From CAWDBV01 sp963800705 (GTDB taxonomy: Bacteria > Actinomycetota > Thermoleophilia > Solirubrobacterales > 70-9): 64,000 nucleotides of DNA. The notes beneath the pieces are model-generated. The model ran no database searches, was not told where the DNA came from, and was given only the letters and a program-made list of their open reading frames with translations. The first letter of the stretch is position 1, and each line of letters opens with the position of its first letter. The translations under genes and the position numbers were made by a program. Where the stretch lies: the NCBI GenBank assembly GCA_963800705.1, contig CAWDBV010000001.1:1-64000 (forward strand), written 5' to 3'. Shown piece by piece: positions 41,879 through 50,118 of the stretch.

Positions 41879-43897
41879 CTACTTCTTCTTCTTGCCCTTT
41901 TTCTTCTTCGCCTTGCAGCCGATCGGCTTCGGGTCGGCGCCGTCGACGAGCGCGATCTCGGCGGCCTTGTTGGGCGGGCCGCAGTCGATCCTGTCGTCGG
42001 GGGTGCCGTCCTGGGCGCGTAGCTCGTCGATGCCGTCGCCGCCGATGAATGTGTCGGCGCCCTCGAGGCCGTTCATGACGTCGTTGCCGCCCATCCCGTT
42101 CATGACGTCCCTGCCGGCCCGCCCGAGGATGCTGTTGTTGGAGTTGTCGCCGGTCAGCTCGTCGTTGCCGGGGCTGCCCTCGAGGTACTCGTTCGAGGAC
42201 TGGACCTGCGAGGGGTTGCAGTTCGCCTTTCCCTTGTCGAAGGCGCCGCCGCCGATCGTCGCCGTGACGTCGTAGCCGAACGAGGGCGCGAAGGCCGCGT
42301 TGTCGGTTCCGCCGCCGCCGTTGAAGACGTGGCCGTCGCAGGGGGTGTTGGTCTCGAGCAGGTCCTCGCCGTCGCCGCCGTTCATGATGTCGGTCCCGGC
42401 GCGCGAGTTGAGCACGTCGCTGCCGCCGTTGCCGTTCATGACGTCGATGCCGCTCGTGCCGCCGTCGACGAGGTCATCGCCGGGGCCGCCGTTGACGACG
42501 TCGTTGTCGACGCCGCCGTTGAGCTTGTAGGGGATCAGAGTCGGCACTCCGGCACCCAGCGTCAGCGAGTCGTTGCCCTCGCGGGTCGCGACCAGCACCG
42601 TGTCGGGAAGCACCGAGACCTGGCAGACCGCGGCGTTGTTGCCGGCCTGGACGCAGCCCCCCTGGGCCTGGACCCCGGCGGCGCTGTCGGTGACCGTAAA
42701 CGCGCCGCCGCCGAACTCGACCGTGACCGCGTTGACCGCGGTCGTGCCGAGCGCGAGCAGCTTCGGCACGCCGTCGAGCCGGTTCGGGTCGAGGCTGACG
42801 CAGGTCTGCGTCCGTCGGCAGACGTCCGGTGCGGGCGGCGGAGTGTTCGGTCCCGGCCTGTCGTTGCAGGAGATGAACGTGGTGGCGTTGCCGCTGCTGC
42901 ACAGATCGCCGCCCTCGAAGCCATCGATCTTGCTCGCGCCGTTGCCGATCAGCGTGTCGTCGAAGGGCGATCCGAGGATCTCCTCGAATCCGGCGAGGCT
43001 GTCGTCGCCCTCGCCGCCGGCTCCGCCGGAGTTGAGGTTGACGGTGACGCCGGTCTCACCGCTGTTCTCGCCCGGTGTCGAGTCGGCGTAGGAGACGATG
43101 TCGCCGGAGCCGCCGCCGCCGTTCAACTTGTCGGTCCCGTTGTTGCCCTGAACGAGGTCGTTGTCGCCGTTGCCGCCGTCGACCTCGTCATTCCCGAAGC
43201 CGCCGATGGCCTTGTCGGCCGCGCCGTCGCCCCCGGAGACGTTCTCGTCATCGCCGGACTGGGAGCGGACGATGTCCGCGTTACCGGGGCCGCCGGTTAC
43301 GCCGCGGTCGTTGTCGATTCCGCTCAGCACCGTGTCGCCGTCGCCCTCGCCGCCGTCGGCACTGTCAGCACCGCGCTCGCCGAGCACCATGTCGACGCCG
43401 CTGCCGCCCTTGAGGTTGTCGGCGCCGTCCTGGCCGTTGACGGTGTCGTTGTCCTCGCCGCCGTCGAGGTTGTCGCCGCCGTCCTCGCCGAGCAGGTTGT
43501 CGACTCCCGGGCCGCCCTGAACCTGGTCGCCGCCGGGCTCGCCGTGGATCGTGTCGTTGCCGGTGCTGCCGTCGATCGAGTCGGCCCCGCCGCCCCCGAA
43601 GATCAGGTCATCGCCGTCGCCGCTGTTGATCTTGTCCTTGCCCTTCCCCGGGCAGATCGTGTCGTTTCCGCCGAGGCCCTTGATCTTTTGCTTGCCGCCC
43701 TCGGAGACGATCACGTCGTCGCCCTGGGTGCCGGTGAGCTTCTTGGTCTTGCCGCTCTTGCCCTTCGGCTTGATCGTCGCGCGCTTGCCGCCGCAGGTAA
43801 GCGACTTGGTCTCCGCCAGAGGCGCGATCCAGAGCGCGAGCGCGGCCAGTCCCAGCGCGCCCAGCAACGTAGTCCTGCGTTTCCCGGCCAGTCCCAT
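41879..43897 (-). CDS. Secreted RTX-like (hemolysin-type calcium-binding repeat) protein with Lys-rich tail
   Basis: A 672-residue protein. Signal peptide: TTLLGALGLAALALWIAPLA. Two blocks of GGxGxDxLxG-type nonapeptides (residues about 60-300 and 440-640) suggest calcium-binding beta rolls; between them lies a non-repeat domain with several Cys (DRPGPNTPPPAPDVCRRTQTC; GGCVQAGNNAAVCQVSVLPD). The tail is GCKAKKKKGKKKK, a short version of the basic tails elsewhere in the window. No type I secretion genes are nearby, and the organism should be monoderm, so export by the Sec signal is likely. TATCTT lies eight bases before the ATG. Confidence 0.85.
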   Translation of the reverse strand: MGLAGKRRTTLLGALGLAALALWIAPLAETKSLTCGGKRATIKPKGKSGKTKKLTGTQGDDVIVSEGGKQKIKGLGGNDTICPGKGKDKINSGDGDDLIFGGGGADSIDGSTGNDTIHGEPGGDQVQGGPGVDNLLGEDGGDNLDGGEDNDTVNGQDGADNLKGGSGVDMVLGERGADSADGGEGDGDTVLSGIDNDRGVTGGPGNADIVRSQSGDDENVSGGDGAADKAIGGFGNDEVDGGNGDNDLVQGNNGTDKLNGGGGSGDIVSYADSTPGENSGETGVTVNLNSGGAGGEGDDSLAGFEEILGSPFDDTLIGNGASKIDGFEGGDLCSSGNATTFISCNDRPGPNTPPPAPDVCRRTQTCVSLDPNRLDGVPKLLALGTTAVNAVTVEFGGGAFTVTDSAAGVQAQGGCVQAGNNAAVCQVSVLPDTVLVATREGNDSLTLGAGVPTLIPYKLNGGVDNDVVNGGPGDDLVDGGTSGIDVMNGNGGSDVLNSRAGTDIMNGGDGEDLLETNTPCDGHVFNGGGGTDNAAFAPSFGYDVTATIGGGAFDKGKANCNPSQVQSSNEYLEGSPGNDELTGDNSNNSILGRAGRDVMNGMGGNDVMNGLEGADTFIGGDGIDELRAQDGTPDDRIDCGPPNKAAEIALVDGADPKPIGCKAKKKKGKKKK

Positions 43898-43905
43898 CCG
43901 CGGAA

Positions 43906-43930
43906 AAGATAACCAAAAACCGTTTAGGCT
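43906..43930. promoter_or_regulatory. Divergent leaderless-type promoters (RTX-like gene and ASCH gene)
   Basis: Minus strand: TATCTT (43906-43911), eight bases before the ATG at 43897. Plus strand: TAGGCT (43925-43930), seven bases before the ATG at 43938. Confidence 0.5.
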
Positions 43931-43937
43931 CGCGCCA

Positions 43938-44345
43938 ATGACCGGTGGCATCTACGTGCTCAATTTCTACTCGGCGCTTTTCGTCGACCAGCTCAAGCGA
44001 GGTCGCAAGACCGCGACGATCCGGCTCGGCGACAAGACGCGCAAGTACGTGCGCGGCCAGGTCGTCTGGGTGACGATCGGCTTCCAGCACAACCCGCGCG
44101 AGAAGATCTTCGCCGCGGTGATCGAGGACGTCGAGGTGAAGAAGTTCTCCGATCTCTCGCCGCGCGACATCGAGCACGACAACCCCGAGTTCCGCCGGAT
44201 CGAGGAGACCGCGCACTTCCTCGAGCAGATCTACGGCCGCCCGATCGAGGGCGACGACACGGTGACCGTGATCCGTTTCTCGCAGATCGTCGAGCGCCAG
44301 GACACGCAGCAGCTGGGCGTCGGCGAGCCGCCCTCGCGCAACTAG
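43938..44345 (+). CDS. ASCH domain protein
   Basis: A 135-residue protein with an ASCH-type beta barrel: LNFYSALFVDQLKRGRKTATIRLGDKTRKYVRGQVVWVTIGF, where K-T-A-T-I-R-x-G-D matches the family's conserved motif, followed by KIFAAVIEDVEVKKFSDLSPRDIEHDNPEFR. ASCH domains are RNA-binding folds related to PUA; the role here is not known. Its TAG stop is the start of the TAGGCT hexamer before the next gene. Confidence 0.75.
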   Translation: MTGGIYVLNFYSALFVDQLKRGRKTATIRLGDKTRKYVRGQVVWVTIGFQHNPREKIFAAVIEDVEVKKFSDLSPRDIEHDNPEFRRIEETAHFLEQIYGRPIEGDDTVTVIRFSQIVERQDTQQLGVGEPPSRN

Positions 44346-44348
44346 GCT
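44343..44348 (+). promoter_or_regulatory. Candidate -10 element (leaderless) for the SRPBCC gene
   Basis: TAGGCT, five bases, GTG. It overlaps the ASCH stop codon, the same arrangement as at 22663. Confidence 0.4.
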
Positions 44349-44353
44349 CGCCG

Positions 44354-44827
44354 GTGGCCGAGTACCGCTTCCTCACCACCTGGCTGCTGAGCGCCCCCCG
44401 CGAGCGGGTCTGGGACGCGATCTACGAGTCCGAGACCTGGCCCGAGTGGTGGAAGGGTGTGCTCGAGACCGAGCGGCTCGAGGACGGGGACGAGGCCGGA
44501 GTCGGGCAGCTCGGGCGGTATGTCTGGAAGTCGAAGCTCCCCTACAAGCTCGAGTTCCTGATGCGGACGACAAAGGTCGAGAAGCCGCACCTGCTCGAAG
44601 GGGAGGCCGACGGCGAGCTCGCCGGCACCGGCCGCTGGCGCTTCTACGAGGAGGACGGCAACACCGCGGTTCTCTACGAGTGGAACGTGCACACGACCCG
44701 CGCCTGGATGAACCTGCTCACCCCGGTCGCGCGCCCGATCTTCGCCGCCAACCACGACTACGTGATGCGAAACGGCGGCGAAGGGATCGCGAAGCTGCTC
44801 GGCGCCGAGCTGCTGGCGATCGACTGA
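44354..44827 (+). CDS. SRPBCC (START-like) family protein
   Basis: A 157-residue protein with the helix-grip fold: YRFLTTWLLSAPRERVWDAIYESETWPEWWKGVLETERLEDG at the N-terminus and GTGRWRFYEEDGNTAVLYEWNVHTTRAWMNLLTPVARPIFAANHDYVM at the C-terminus. Such proteins bind hydrophobic ligands; no specific one can be named. The GTG start leaves the usual N-terminal strand intact. Confidence 0.82.
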   Translation: MAEYRFLTTWLLSAPRERVWDAIYESETWPEWWKGVLETERLEDGDEAGVGQLGRYVWKSKLPYKLEFLMRTTKVEKPHLLEGEADGELAGTGRWRFYEEDGNTAVLYEWNVHTTRAWMNLLTPVARPIFAANHDYVMRNGGEGIAKLLGAELLAID

Positions 44828-44868
44828 GCCTCGGCCGAGCGAATCGATCTCCTAGTATTAGACCCCCG

Positions 44869-44895
44869 TTGGCACTCTCCTGTCGAGAGTGCCAG
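44869..44895 (+). promoter_or_regulatory. CIRCE element (HrcA operator) before groES-groEL
   Basis: TTGGCACTC (44869-44877), nine bases, GAGTGCCAG (44887-44895): the inverted repeat GGCACTC-N9-GAGTGCC matches the CIRCE consensus (TTAGCACTC-N9-GAGTGCTAA) with minor changes. HrcA is expected to repress the operon here until heat shock. A -10-like TAGTATT lies at about 44853. Confidence 0.92.
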
Positions 44896-44932
44896 AAACT
44901 CGTGACTTGGAACTACCCATGGAGGTAAGCGA

Positions 44933-45217
44933 ATGAAGCTGAAGCCGCTGGGCGATCGACTGATTGTCGAGGCGTCCGAGGAGGAGGAAACGACCGCAAG
45001 CGGGATCGTCCTTCCCGATACGGCCAAGGAAAAGCCCCAGAAGGGGAAAGTCGTCGCCGTCGGTGACGGTCCGATCGAGGACGGCAAGCGCCGCCCGATG
45101 GACGTCAAGGCCGGCGACGAGGTTCTCTACAGCAAGTACGGCGGCACCGAGATCACCGTTGAGGGCGACGAGTTGCTCGTCCTTCGCGAATCTGACGTGC
45201 TCGCCGTAGTCGAGTAA
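44933..45217 (+). CDS. groES: Co-chaperonin GroES
   Basis: The 94-residue lid of the GroEL chamber: KLKPLGDRLIVEASEEEETTASGIVLPDTAKEKPQKGKVVAVG, with the mobile loop (TTASGIVLP), and EVLYSKYGGTEITVEGDELLVLRESDVLAVVE. The ATG follows a strong GGAGGT ribosome binding site, unlike the many leaderless genes nearby. Control by the upstream CIRCE is expected. It is followed after 30 bases by groEL. Confidence 0.97.
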   Translation: MKLKPLGDRLIVEASEEEETTASGIVLPDTAKEKPQKGKVVAVGDGPIEDGKRRPMDVKAGDEVLYSKYGGTEITVEGDELLVLRESDVLAVVE

Positions 45218-45247
45218 CACGGACTTAGAACAAGGAGGAAGCAAGCT

Positions 45248-46888
45248 ATGGCTCACAAGGAGCTCAAGTACGACGAGGAAGCGCGTGGCGCTCTGCAGAC
45301 CGGAGTCGATTCCGTGGCCAATGCGGTCAAGGTGACTCTCGGGCCGAAGGGCCGCTACGTCGTCCTCGACAAGAAGTTCGGGGCGCCGACGATCACCAAC
45401 GACGGCGTCACCATCGCCCGCGAGATCGAGATCGAGGATGTATTCGAGAACCAGGGCGCGCAGCTCGTGCGCGAGGTCGCCACTGCGACCAACGACGTCG
45501 CCGGAGACGGCACCACGACGGCGACCCTGCTCGCTCAGATCATCGTTCGCCAGGGCCTCAAGAACGTCGCCGCCGGGGCCAACCCGCTCGGGCTGCGGCG
45601 CGGAATCGAGGAGGCGGTCGACCAGGTCGTCGCCCACCTCGCCGAGAAGCAGTCGAAGGACGTCGGCGGCAAGGACCAGATCGCACGCGTCGCCGCGATC
45701 TCGGCCGCAGACGAGGAGATCGGCAACGTGATCGCCGACGCAATCGACAAGGTCGGCAAGGACGGCGTCGTCAACGTCGAGGAAGGCCAGACCTTCGGGA
45801 TGGAGCTCGAGTTCACCGAAGGCATGCAGTTCGACAAGGGCTACATCTCGCCCTACATGGTCACCGACCAGGACCGCATGGAGGCGGTTCTCGACGAGCC
45901 CCACATCCTGATCGCGAACCAGAAGATCGGGTCGGTGCGAGACCTGCTTCCGGTTCTCGAGGCAGTGATGCAGGGCGGCAAGCCGCTGGTGATCATCGCC
46001 GAGGACGTCGAGGGCGAGGCCCTGGCGACCCTGGTGGTGAACAAGCTGCGCGGCACGTTCACCGGTGTCGCCGTGAAGGCGCCCGGGTTCGGCGACCGCC
46101 GCAAGCGGATGCTCGAGGACATCGCCATCCTCACCGGCGGTGAGGTGATCACCGAGGAGATGGGCCTGAAGCTCGAGAACACGACCATCGAGCAGCTCGG
46201 CTCCGCCCGGCGCGTCGTTGTCTCCAAGGACACGTCGACGATCATCGACGGCGGTGGCGAGTCGAACGACATCAAGGGCCGCATCAAGCAGATCAAGTCG
46301 GAGATCGACAACACCGATTCCGATTTCGACCGCGAGAAGCTCCAGGAGCGGCTGGCGAAGCTCGCCGGCGGCGTCGCGGTGGTCAAGGTCGGAGCAGCGA
46401 CCGAGACCGAGATGAAGGAGAAGAAGCACCGCGTCGAGGACGCCCTGCAGGCAACTCGCGCGGCGCTCGAAGAGGGCATCGTGCCCGGCGGCGGCGTAGC
46501 GCTTTTGAACGCCGACGGCGCGATCGACCTCGACTCCTACAAGGACGACGACGAGCGCACCGGAGCGACGATCATCAAGCGGTCGCTGGAGGAGCCGATC
46601 CGTCAGATCGCCGAGAACGGCGGCCTCGAGGGCTCGGTAGTCGTCAACAAGGTCCGTGACCTGAAGCCCGGAGAGGGCCTCAACGCCTCGACCGGCGAGT
46701 TCGAGGACCTGGTCGCGGCCGGAGTGATCGACCCGACGATGGTCACCCGCTCGGCGCTCCAGAACGCCGCGTCGATCGCCAAGAACATCCTCACCACCGA
46801 GGCGATCGTCGCCGAGCCGCCCGAGAAGGACGGCGCCGGCGCCGCAATGCCCGGCGGTGGCATGCCCGATATGGGCGGGATGATGTAG
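45248..46888 (+). CDS. groL: Chaperonin GroEL
   Basis: The 546-residue ATP-driven folding chaperonin. Seen: KVTLGPKGRYVVLDKKFGAPTITNDGVTIAREIEIED, the ATP site VAGDGTTTATLLAQ, VEEGQTFGMELEFTEGMQFDKGYISPYM, DRRKRMLEDIAILTGG, GIVPGGGVALL and a C-terminal GGM-rich end (GGGMPDMGGMM). An AAGGAGG site precedes the ATG. The length and GGM tail are typical of the main, housekeeping GroEL. Confidence 0.98.
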   Translation: MAHKELKYDEEARGALQTGVDSVANAVKVTLGPKGRYVVLDKKFGAPTITNDGVTIAREIEIEDVFENQGAQLVREVATATNDVAGDGTTTATLLAQIIVRQGLKNVAAGANPLGLRRGIEEAVDQVVAHLAEKQSKDVGGKDQIARVAAISAADEEIGNVIADAIDKVGKDGVVNVEEGQTFGMELEFTEGMQFDKGYISPYMVTDQDRMEAVLDEPHILIANQKIGSVRDLLPVLEAVMQGGKPLVIIAEDVEGEALATLVVNKLRGTFTGVAVKAPGFGDRRKRMLEDIAILTGGEVITEEMGLKLENTTIEQLGSARRVVVSKDTSTIIDGGGESNDIKGRIKQIKSEIDNTDSDFDREKLQERLAKLAGGVAVVKVGAATETEMKEKKHRVEDALQATRAALEEGIVPGGGVALLNADGAIDLDSYKDDDERTGATIIKRSLEEPIRQIAENGGLEGSVVVNKVRDLKPGEGLNASTGEFEDLVAAGVIDPTMVTRSALQNAASIAKNILTTEAIVAEPPEKDGAGAAMPGGGMPDMGGMM

Positions 46889-46897
46889 GCGACCCGC

Positions 46898-46903
46898 TAG
46901 ACT
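46898..46903 (+). promoter_or_regulatory. Candidate -10 element of the 46.9-kb small RNA
   Basis: TAGACT, identical to the hexamer before the UBP gene, placed ten bases after the groEL stop and about seven bases before the first hairpin. Confidence 0.45.
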
Positions 46904-46910
46904 GGTTGAT

Positions 46911-47009
46911 CCCTGCAGACCCCCTCTGCAGGCAACCCCCAGCGTCTCTCGTTTGCGAGAGACGTACCCCCCTAAAGAGGCCCGGGTCCCCGCCCGGGTT
47001 TCTTTTTTT
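46911..47009 (+). ncRNA. Probable small RNA with three hairpins and exposed C-runs (6C-like)
   Basis: About 99 bases downstream of groEL. Hairpin 1: CCTGCAGA (46912-46919), loop CCCCC, TCTGCAGG (46925-46932). Hairpin 2: CGTCTCTCG (46943-46951), loop TTTG, CGAGAGACG (46956-46964). Hairpin 3 is an intrinsic terminator: AGAGGCCCGGG, loop TCCCCG, CCCGGGTTTCT, then T7. Runs of five or six C are exposed in loop 1 and in both linkers. The layout recalls the actinobacterial 6C RNA (hairpins with C-runs plus terminator), but I cannot confirm membership. It might instead be only the groEL 3' end; the perfect extra hairpins and a -10-like hexamer argue for a separate RNA. Confidence 0.6.
46976..47009 (+). 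terminator. Intrinsic terminator after groEL / small RNA
   Basis: Stem CCCGGG/CCCGGG, extended by two G-T and three Watson-Crick pairs, followed by TTTC and T7. It is the clearest rho-independent terminator in the window. Confidence 0.85.
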
Positions 47010-47013
47010 GTGG

Positions 47014-47913
47014 TTACTTCAGCTGGTGCGCGCCCAGCACCGCGGCCATCGGCTGCGGCTCGACTCCGAGGCTGCGGACGTCCTCGTCGCCGCGCTCGCT
47101 GGTCATCGGCACTTCCATCAGCTCGGCTTCCTCCCAGGTCGCGAACGGCGAGTCGGGCGAGAGCAGTTCGACCGCCTTCAGGCCGCTGCGGACGAGCGGC
47201 AGCGGGACGTGGACGAGCGGGCGGTCGTGGCCCGCCGCGCGTGCGACGAGCTTCGCGATCTCGTCGTAGGTGAGCGTCTCGGGGCCGGCGAGCTCGTAGC
47301 GGCCGTCCCTCTCCGCGACTTCGGGGACGGACCCGTTCAGCGACGTGGCGACGCAGCGGGCGACGTCGCGCGAGCAGATCGGCTGGTAGCGCGCGTCGCC
47401 CGATCCCGAGATCGGCAGCACGGGCAGCACCGCGAGCCGCTGCATCAATGTGACCCAGGGATCGCCCGGCGCGTAGACGATCGAGGGCGCGAACACGGTC
47501 GTCTCGAGATCCGAGTCGCGGACCGCCTTCTCGGCGAGCGCCTTGGCCGGAAGAAGCGGGTGCGCTGGAACTCGCTGGCCCCGATCGCCGAGAAGAAGAC
47601 GAAGCGCTCCACCCCTGCGCGCTCGGCGGCGCGGAGCAGGCGGTAGGGTCGCGAGCCCGTTGAGCTCCTCGATCGTGCCCCGAGGCTGGTCGCGGATCGT
47701 CGCCGCGAGGTGGACGACCGTTTTCACGCCGCGCATCGCGTTGCGGATCGAGTACGGGTCGGCGAGATCGCCGAGCGCGATCTGGACGTTGACCCGCTGG
47801 GCACCGAGCTTGCGGGGATCGCGGACCAGGGCGCGGACCCGCTCGCCGGACGCGAGCAGCATCGGCAGCAGCTCGCCTCCTATCAGACCGGTGGCTCCCG
47901 TGAGAAGAATCAT
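47014..47913 (-). CDS. NAD(P)-binding epimerase-like (NDUFA9-type) SDR, internally frameshifted
   Basis: An atypical SDR of 299 residues: ILLTGATGLIGGELLPMLLASGERVRALVRDP at the cofactor site, then GVKTVVHLAATIRDQ. Between about 47556 and 47643 the reading frame is wrong. In the next frame YRLLRAAERAGVERFVFFSA follows, the strand with the expected F-V-F-F-S-A motif, so a compensating pair of single-base shifts masks it. After it the frame is correct again: AKALAEKAVRDSDLETTVFAPSIVYAPGD. Relatives act as NADH dehydrogenase assembly subunits or as nucleoside-sugar or quinone-binding enzymes; the role here is open. Confidence 0.8.
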   Translation of the reverse strand: MILLTGATGLIGGELLPMLLASGERVRALVRDPRKLGAQRVNVQIALGDLADPYSIRNAMRGVKTVVHLAATIRDQPRGTIEELNGLATLPPAPRRRARRGGALRLLLGDRGQRVPAHPLLPAKALAEKAVRDSDLETTVFAPSIVYAPGDPWVTLMQRLAVLPVLPISGSGDARYQPICSRDVARCVATSLNGSVPEVAERDGRYELAGPETLTYDEIAKLVARAAGHDRPLVHVPLPLVRSGLKAVELLSPDSPFATWEEAELMEVPMTSERGDEDVRSLGVEPQPMAAVLGAHQLK

Positions 47914-47966
47914 TGGGCTCCAGATCTAGCCGCGGTCCCTGCCAGTCGCCTACAATGCCGCTCCCT

Positions 47967-48236
47967 ATGACTTACATCATCGCTGAGCCATGTATTGGTG
48001 AGAAGGACAACTCGTGCGTCGAGGTGTGCCCGGTGGACTGCATCCACCCGACCCCCGACGAGCCCGACTACGACAACGTCGAGCAGCTTTTCATCGATCC
48101 CGATGAGTGCATCGACTGCGACGCCTGCGTCGAGGCCTGCCCGGTCGACGCCTGCTTCGCCGAGGACCAGCTCCCCGACGAGTGGTCGAAGTACATCGAG
48201 GTCAACGCGAAGTACTTCTACAAGAAGGCTTCGTAG
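47967..48236 (+). CDS. fdxA: Ferredoxin FdxA (7Fe, [3Fe-4S][4Fe-4S])
   Basis: An 89-residue electron carrier. It begins TYIIAEPCIGEKDNSCVEVCPVDC, with the spaced Cys set of the [3Fe-4S] site, and has ECIDCDACVEACPVDACF for the [4Fe-4S] cluster. Start chosen at MTYIIAEPC, as in FdxA; an in-frame ATG four codons upstream is possible. TACAAT lies ten bases before the chosen ATG. Its stop directly abuts the stop of the convergent mrp gene. Confidence 0.95.
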   Translation: MTYIIAEPCIGEKDNSCVEVCPVDCIHPTPDEPDYDNVEQLFIDPDECIDCDACVEACPVDACFAEDQLPDEWSKYIEVNAKYFYKKAS

Positions 48237-49396
48237 CTACTGCGCCATCGGCAGCGGCTTGCCGCTGACGTCGCCGTTGCCGGCGGGCGCCGCAGCGGGC
48301 GCCGACGGCGTCTGCATCACCGGCAGCTCGACCGGGGTGGTGGCGACGATTCCCCGCGCCGCGTCGCGGATCGCCTGCGAGGCGGGTGAGTCGGGCTCGG
48401 CGATCACGAGCGGCGTCGCCGTCGTCGGCGTCTCGCGCAGCTCGCCCGAGAGCGGGACCTTGCCGAGCAGCGGGACATCGAGCTCGTCGGCGAGCAGCTG
48501 GCCGCCGCCCTCGCCGAAGATCGAGACCCGCTCGCCGTCGGGGCCGACGTGAAGGCGGACATGTTCTCGATCACCCCGAGCACCTCGAGGTCGACCTTGG
48601 CCGCCATCTGAGCGGCGCGCTGGGCGACGCTCTGCGCCGCCGGCTGGGGAGTGGTCACGATCAAGATCTTCGCCTGCGGAAGCAGCTGGGCGAGTGTCAT
48701 CGAGACGTCGCCGGTGCCCGGGGGCAGGTCGAGCAGCAGGTAGTCGAGCTCTCCCCATTCGACGTCCTCGAGGAACTGCTGGATCGCCTTGTGGAGCATC
48801 GGCCCGCGCCAGACGACGGCGGCGTTGTCCTCGACGAAGAAGCCGATCGACATCGTCTTCGGGCCGGCCGGGGAGAGCGGCGGGATGATCTTGCGCTCTG
48901 CTGAGACCTCGGGCTTGCGGTTGATGCCGAGCATGCGTGGGATCGAGTAGCCGTAGACGTCGCAATCGAGCGCCCCGGCGGTCTTTCCCTCGGCGATCAG
49001 CGCCGCGGCGAGGTTGGCGGTCATCGTCGACTTGCCGACGCCGCCCTTGCCGGAGGCGACGCAGATCACGTTCTTCACCTGGGCCAGCGTGCCCTCGGGG
49101 AGCTTTGCCGCGGCCGAGCTTCTCCTGGAGGCCGGACTTCTCCTGGTCGGAGAGCACGTCGAAGCCGACGCTCGACGGCACTGACGCCGTCGAGCGCCGA
49201 GACCTGCTGCACGACAGCCTGCTGGAAGTGGTTGCGGATCGGGCAGCCGGCGGTGGTCAGCGAGACGATCACCTCGACCCGGCCGTCGTCGCCGATCTCG
49301 ATCGAGCGCACCATTCCGAGCTCGACGATCGAGCGCCGCAGCTCGGGATCGATCACGGCGCTTGAGCTGCTCGGTTATCTGGTCTTTCGTGGGCAT
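48237..49396 (-). pseudogene. mrp: Mrp/ApbC-type iron-sulfur carrier ATPase, multiply frameshifted
   Basis: Mrp proteins are P-loop ATPases that carry Fe-S clusters. The pieces are all there but in different frames. MPTKDQITEQLKR lies in the first; VIDPELRRSIVELGMVRSIEIG (MIP18/DUF59 domain) follows one base out of frame. Then come VKNVICVASGKGGVGKSTMTANLAAAL (deviant Walker A), ALDCDVYGYSIPRMLG, DYLLLDLPPGTGDVSMTLAQ and VLGVIENMSAF. The end is VSIFGEGGGQLLADELDVPLLGKVPL, in a third frame. Shifts fall near 49358, 49180, 49115 and 48550. The conserved order and lack of stops otherwise suggest sequencing indels in an intact gene. GACAAT lies eight bases before the ATG. Confidence 0.85.
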
Positions 49397-49444
49397 CGGG
49401 AGGCATTGTCCCAGATGGGCCCCTCGCGCCCGAAACCGCCGCCG

Positions 49445-49477
49445 AAAAGCGAGAAGCCGGCCAATGGCCGGCTTCTC
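49445..49477 (-). terminator. Intrinsic terminator between the 49574 gene and mrp
   Basis: Perfect 12-base-pair stem GAGAAGCCGGCC / GGCCGGCTTCTC (49451-49477) with a three-base loop. On the minus strand it is followed by GCTTTT, so it terminates the small helical-protein gene upstream of mrp. Confidence 0.75.
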
Positions 49478-49483
49478 GAGGGA

Positions 49484-49535
49484 GGAGAGGTTGCTGCTTC
49501 TGTTCGCCGAGGTATGTGGGCGAACAGATCTCTCC
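49484..49535. other. Structured hairpin of unknown role
   Basis: CTGTTCGCC (49500-49508) pairs perfectly with GGCGAACAG (49519-49527) around a ten-base loop. GGAGAG (49484-49489) can pair with CTCTCC (49530-49535) as an outer stem. A third potential stem, GCCGCC/GGCGGC, follows at about 49544-49562. With the terminator beside it, this 120-base non-coding strip could be the 3' UTR of the minus-strand gene or a small RNA. Confidence 0.45.
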
Positions 49536-49573
49536 GGGCGACGCCGCCTCTCGTCGGCGGCCCGGGCTAAGCC

Positions 49574-49975
49574 CTAGGCGGTGGCGCGAACGCGCACCTG
49601 CTCCCGGGTCTTCTGGATCCGCGGCTCAACGCGACTGCGGGTCGTCTTGGCCTGCTCGACGAGCCGCTTGCGGGCCTCCTCGCCGCGCTTCTCGGCGACC
49701 TTGAGGCGACGCTCCACGGGCTCGGGGAGCTGCTTGCGAACCTCGACACCGCGCTTCTCGGCGGCGCCGATGCCCTTCTCGACCTGCTGGCGAACGACCT
49801 TCAGGTCCTTCTGACGCTTGGCGGGATCGTTGATCCGCTCGAACGTCTCGGTGACCGCGTCGACGATCGCCTGCGGCGCGCCGAGAGCGACGTGAGTCGC
49901 CTTCTCGACACCCTCCACCTTCGGCTCGGGAGCCTCGGAGGTTCCATTGCGGGAGAAACGGGAAAACACTGACAT
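49574..49975 (-). CDS. Small basic helical (coiled-coil) protein
   Basis: A 133-residue, highly charged protein with no membrane segment. It begins MSVFSRFSRNGTSEAP, and from about 35 onward looks like continuous amphipathic helix: AIVDAVTETFERINDPAKRQKDLKVVRQQVEKG, then three rounds of A-E-K-R-G-x-E-x-R-K-Q/R-L spacing. I do not recognise the family; a DNA- or granule-associated (phasin-like) role is possible but unsupported. It has its own promoter and terminator, unlike most genes here, which suggests strong or specially controlled expression. Confidence 0.65.
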   Translation of the reverse strand: MSVFSRFSRNGTSEAPEPKVEGVEKATHVALGAPQAIVDAVTETFERINDPAKRQKDLKVVRQQVEKGIGAAEKRGVEVRKQLPEPVERRLKVAEKRGEEARKRLVEQAKTTRSRVEPRIQKTREQVRVRATA

Positions 49976-50050
49976 CAACTTCTCAACCCCTTCTGTGGGT
50001 TAGCTTGGTCTCTTGATCTCTGAATCTCATTACCTTTAATGTCATTCGGA

Positions 50051-50080
50051 AACATAGCACCGAACGTGTGTTTGTGTAAA
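50051..50080 (-). promoter_or_regulatory. Sigma-70-type promoter for the small helical protein gene
   Basis: Minus strand: TTTACA (50075-50080), 18-base spacer, TATGTT (50051-50056). It lies in an unusually AT-rich 140-base gap and would give a leader of about 70 bases. Confidence 0.5.
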
Positions 50081-50118
50081 CCGCCGGGCGGCAGGGGTTA
50101 CAGAGAAGTCGGGATCAG

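Noticed and set aside
41879..43897. Regular short repeats that could suggest a CRISPR array or satellite DNA
   Set aside because: They encode GGxGxD calcium-binding nonapeptides in one frame; spacing is 27 bases and no spacers are present.
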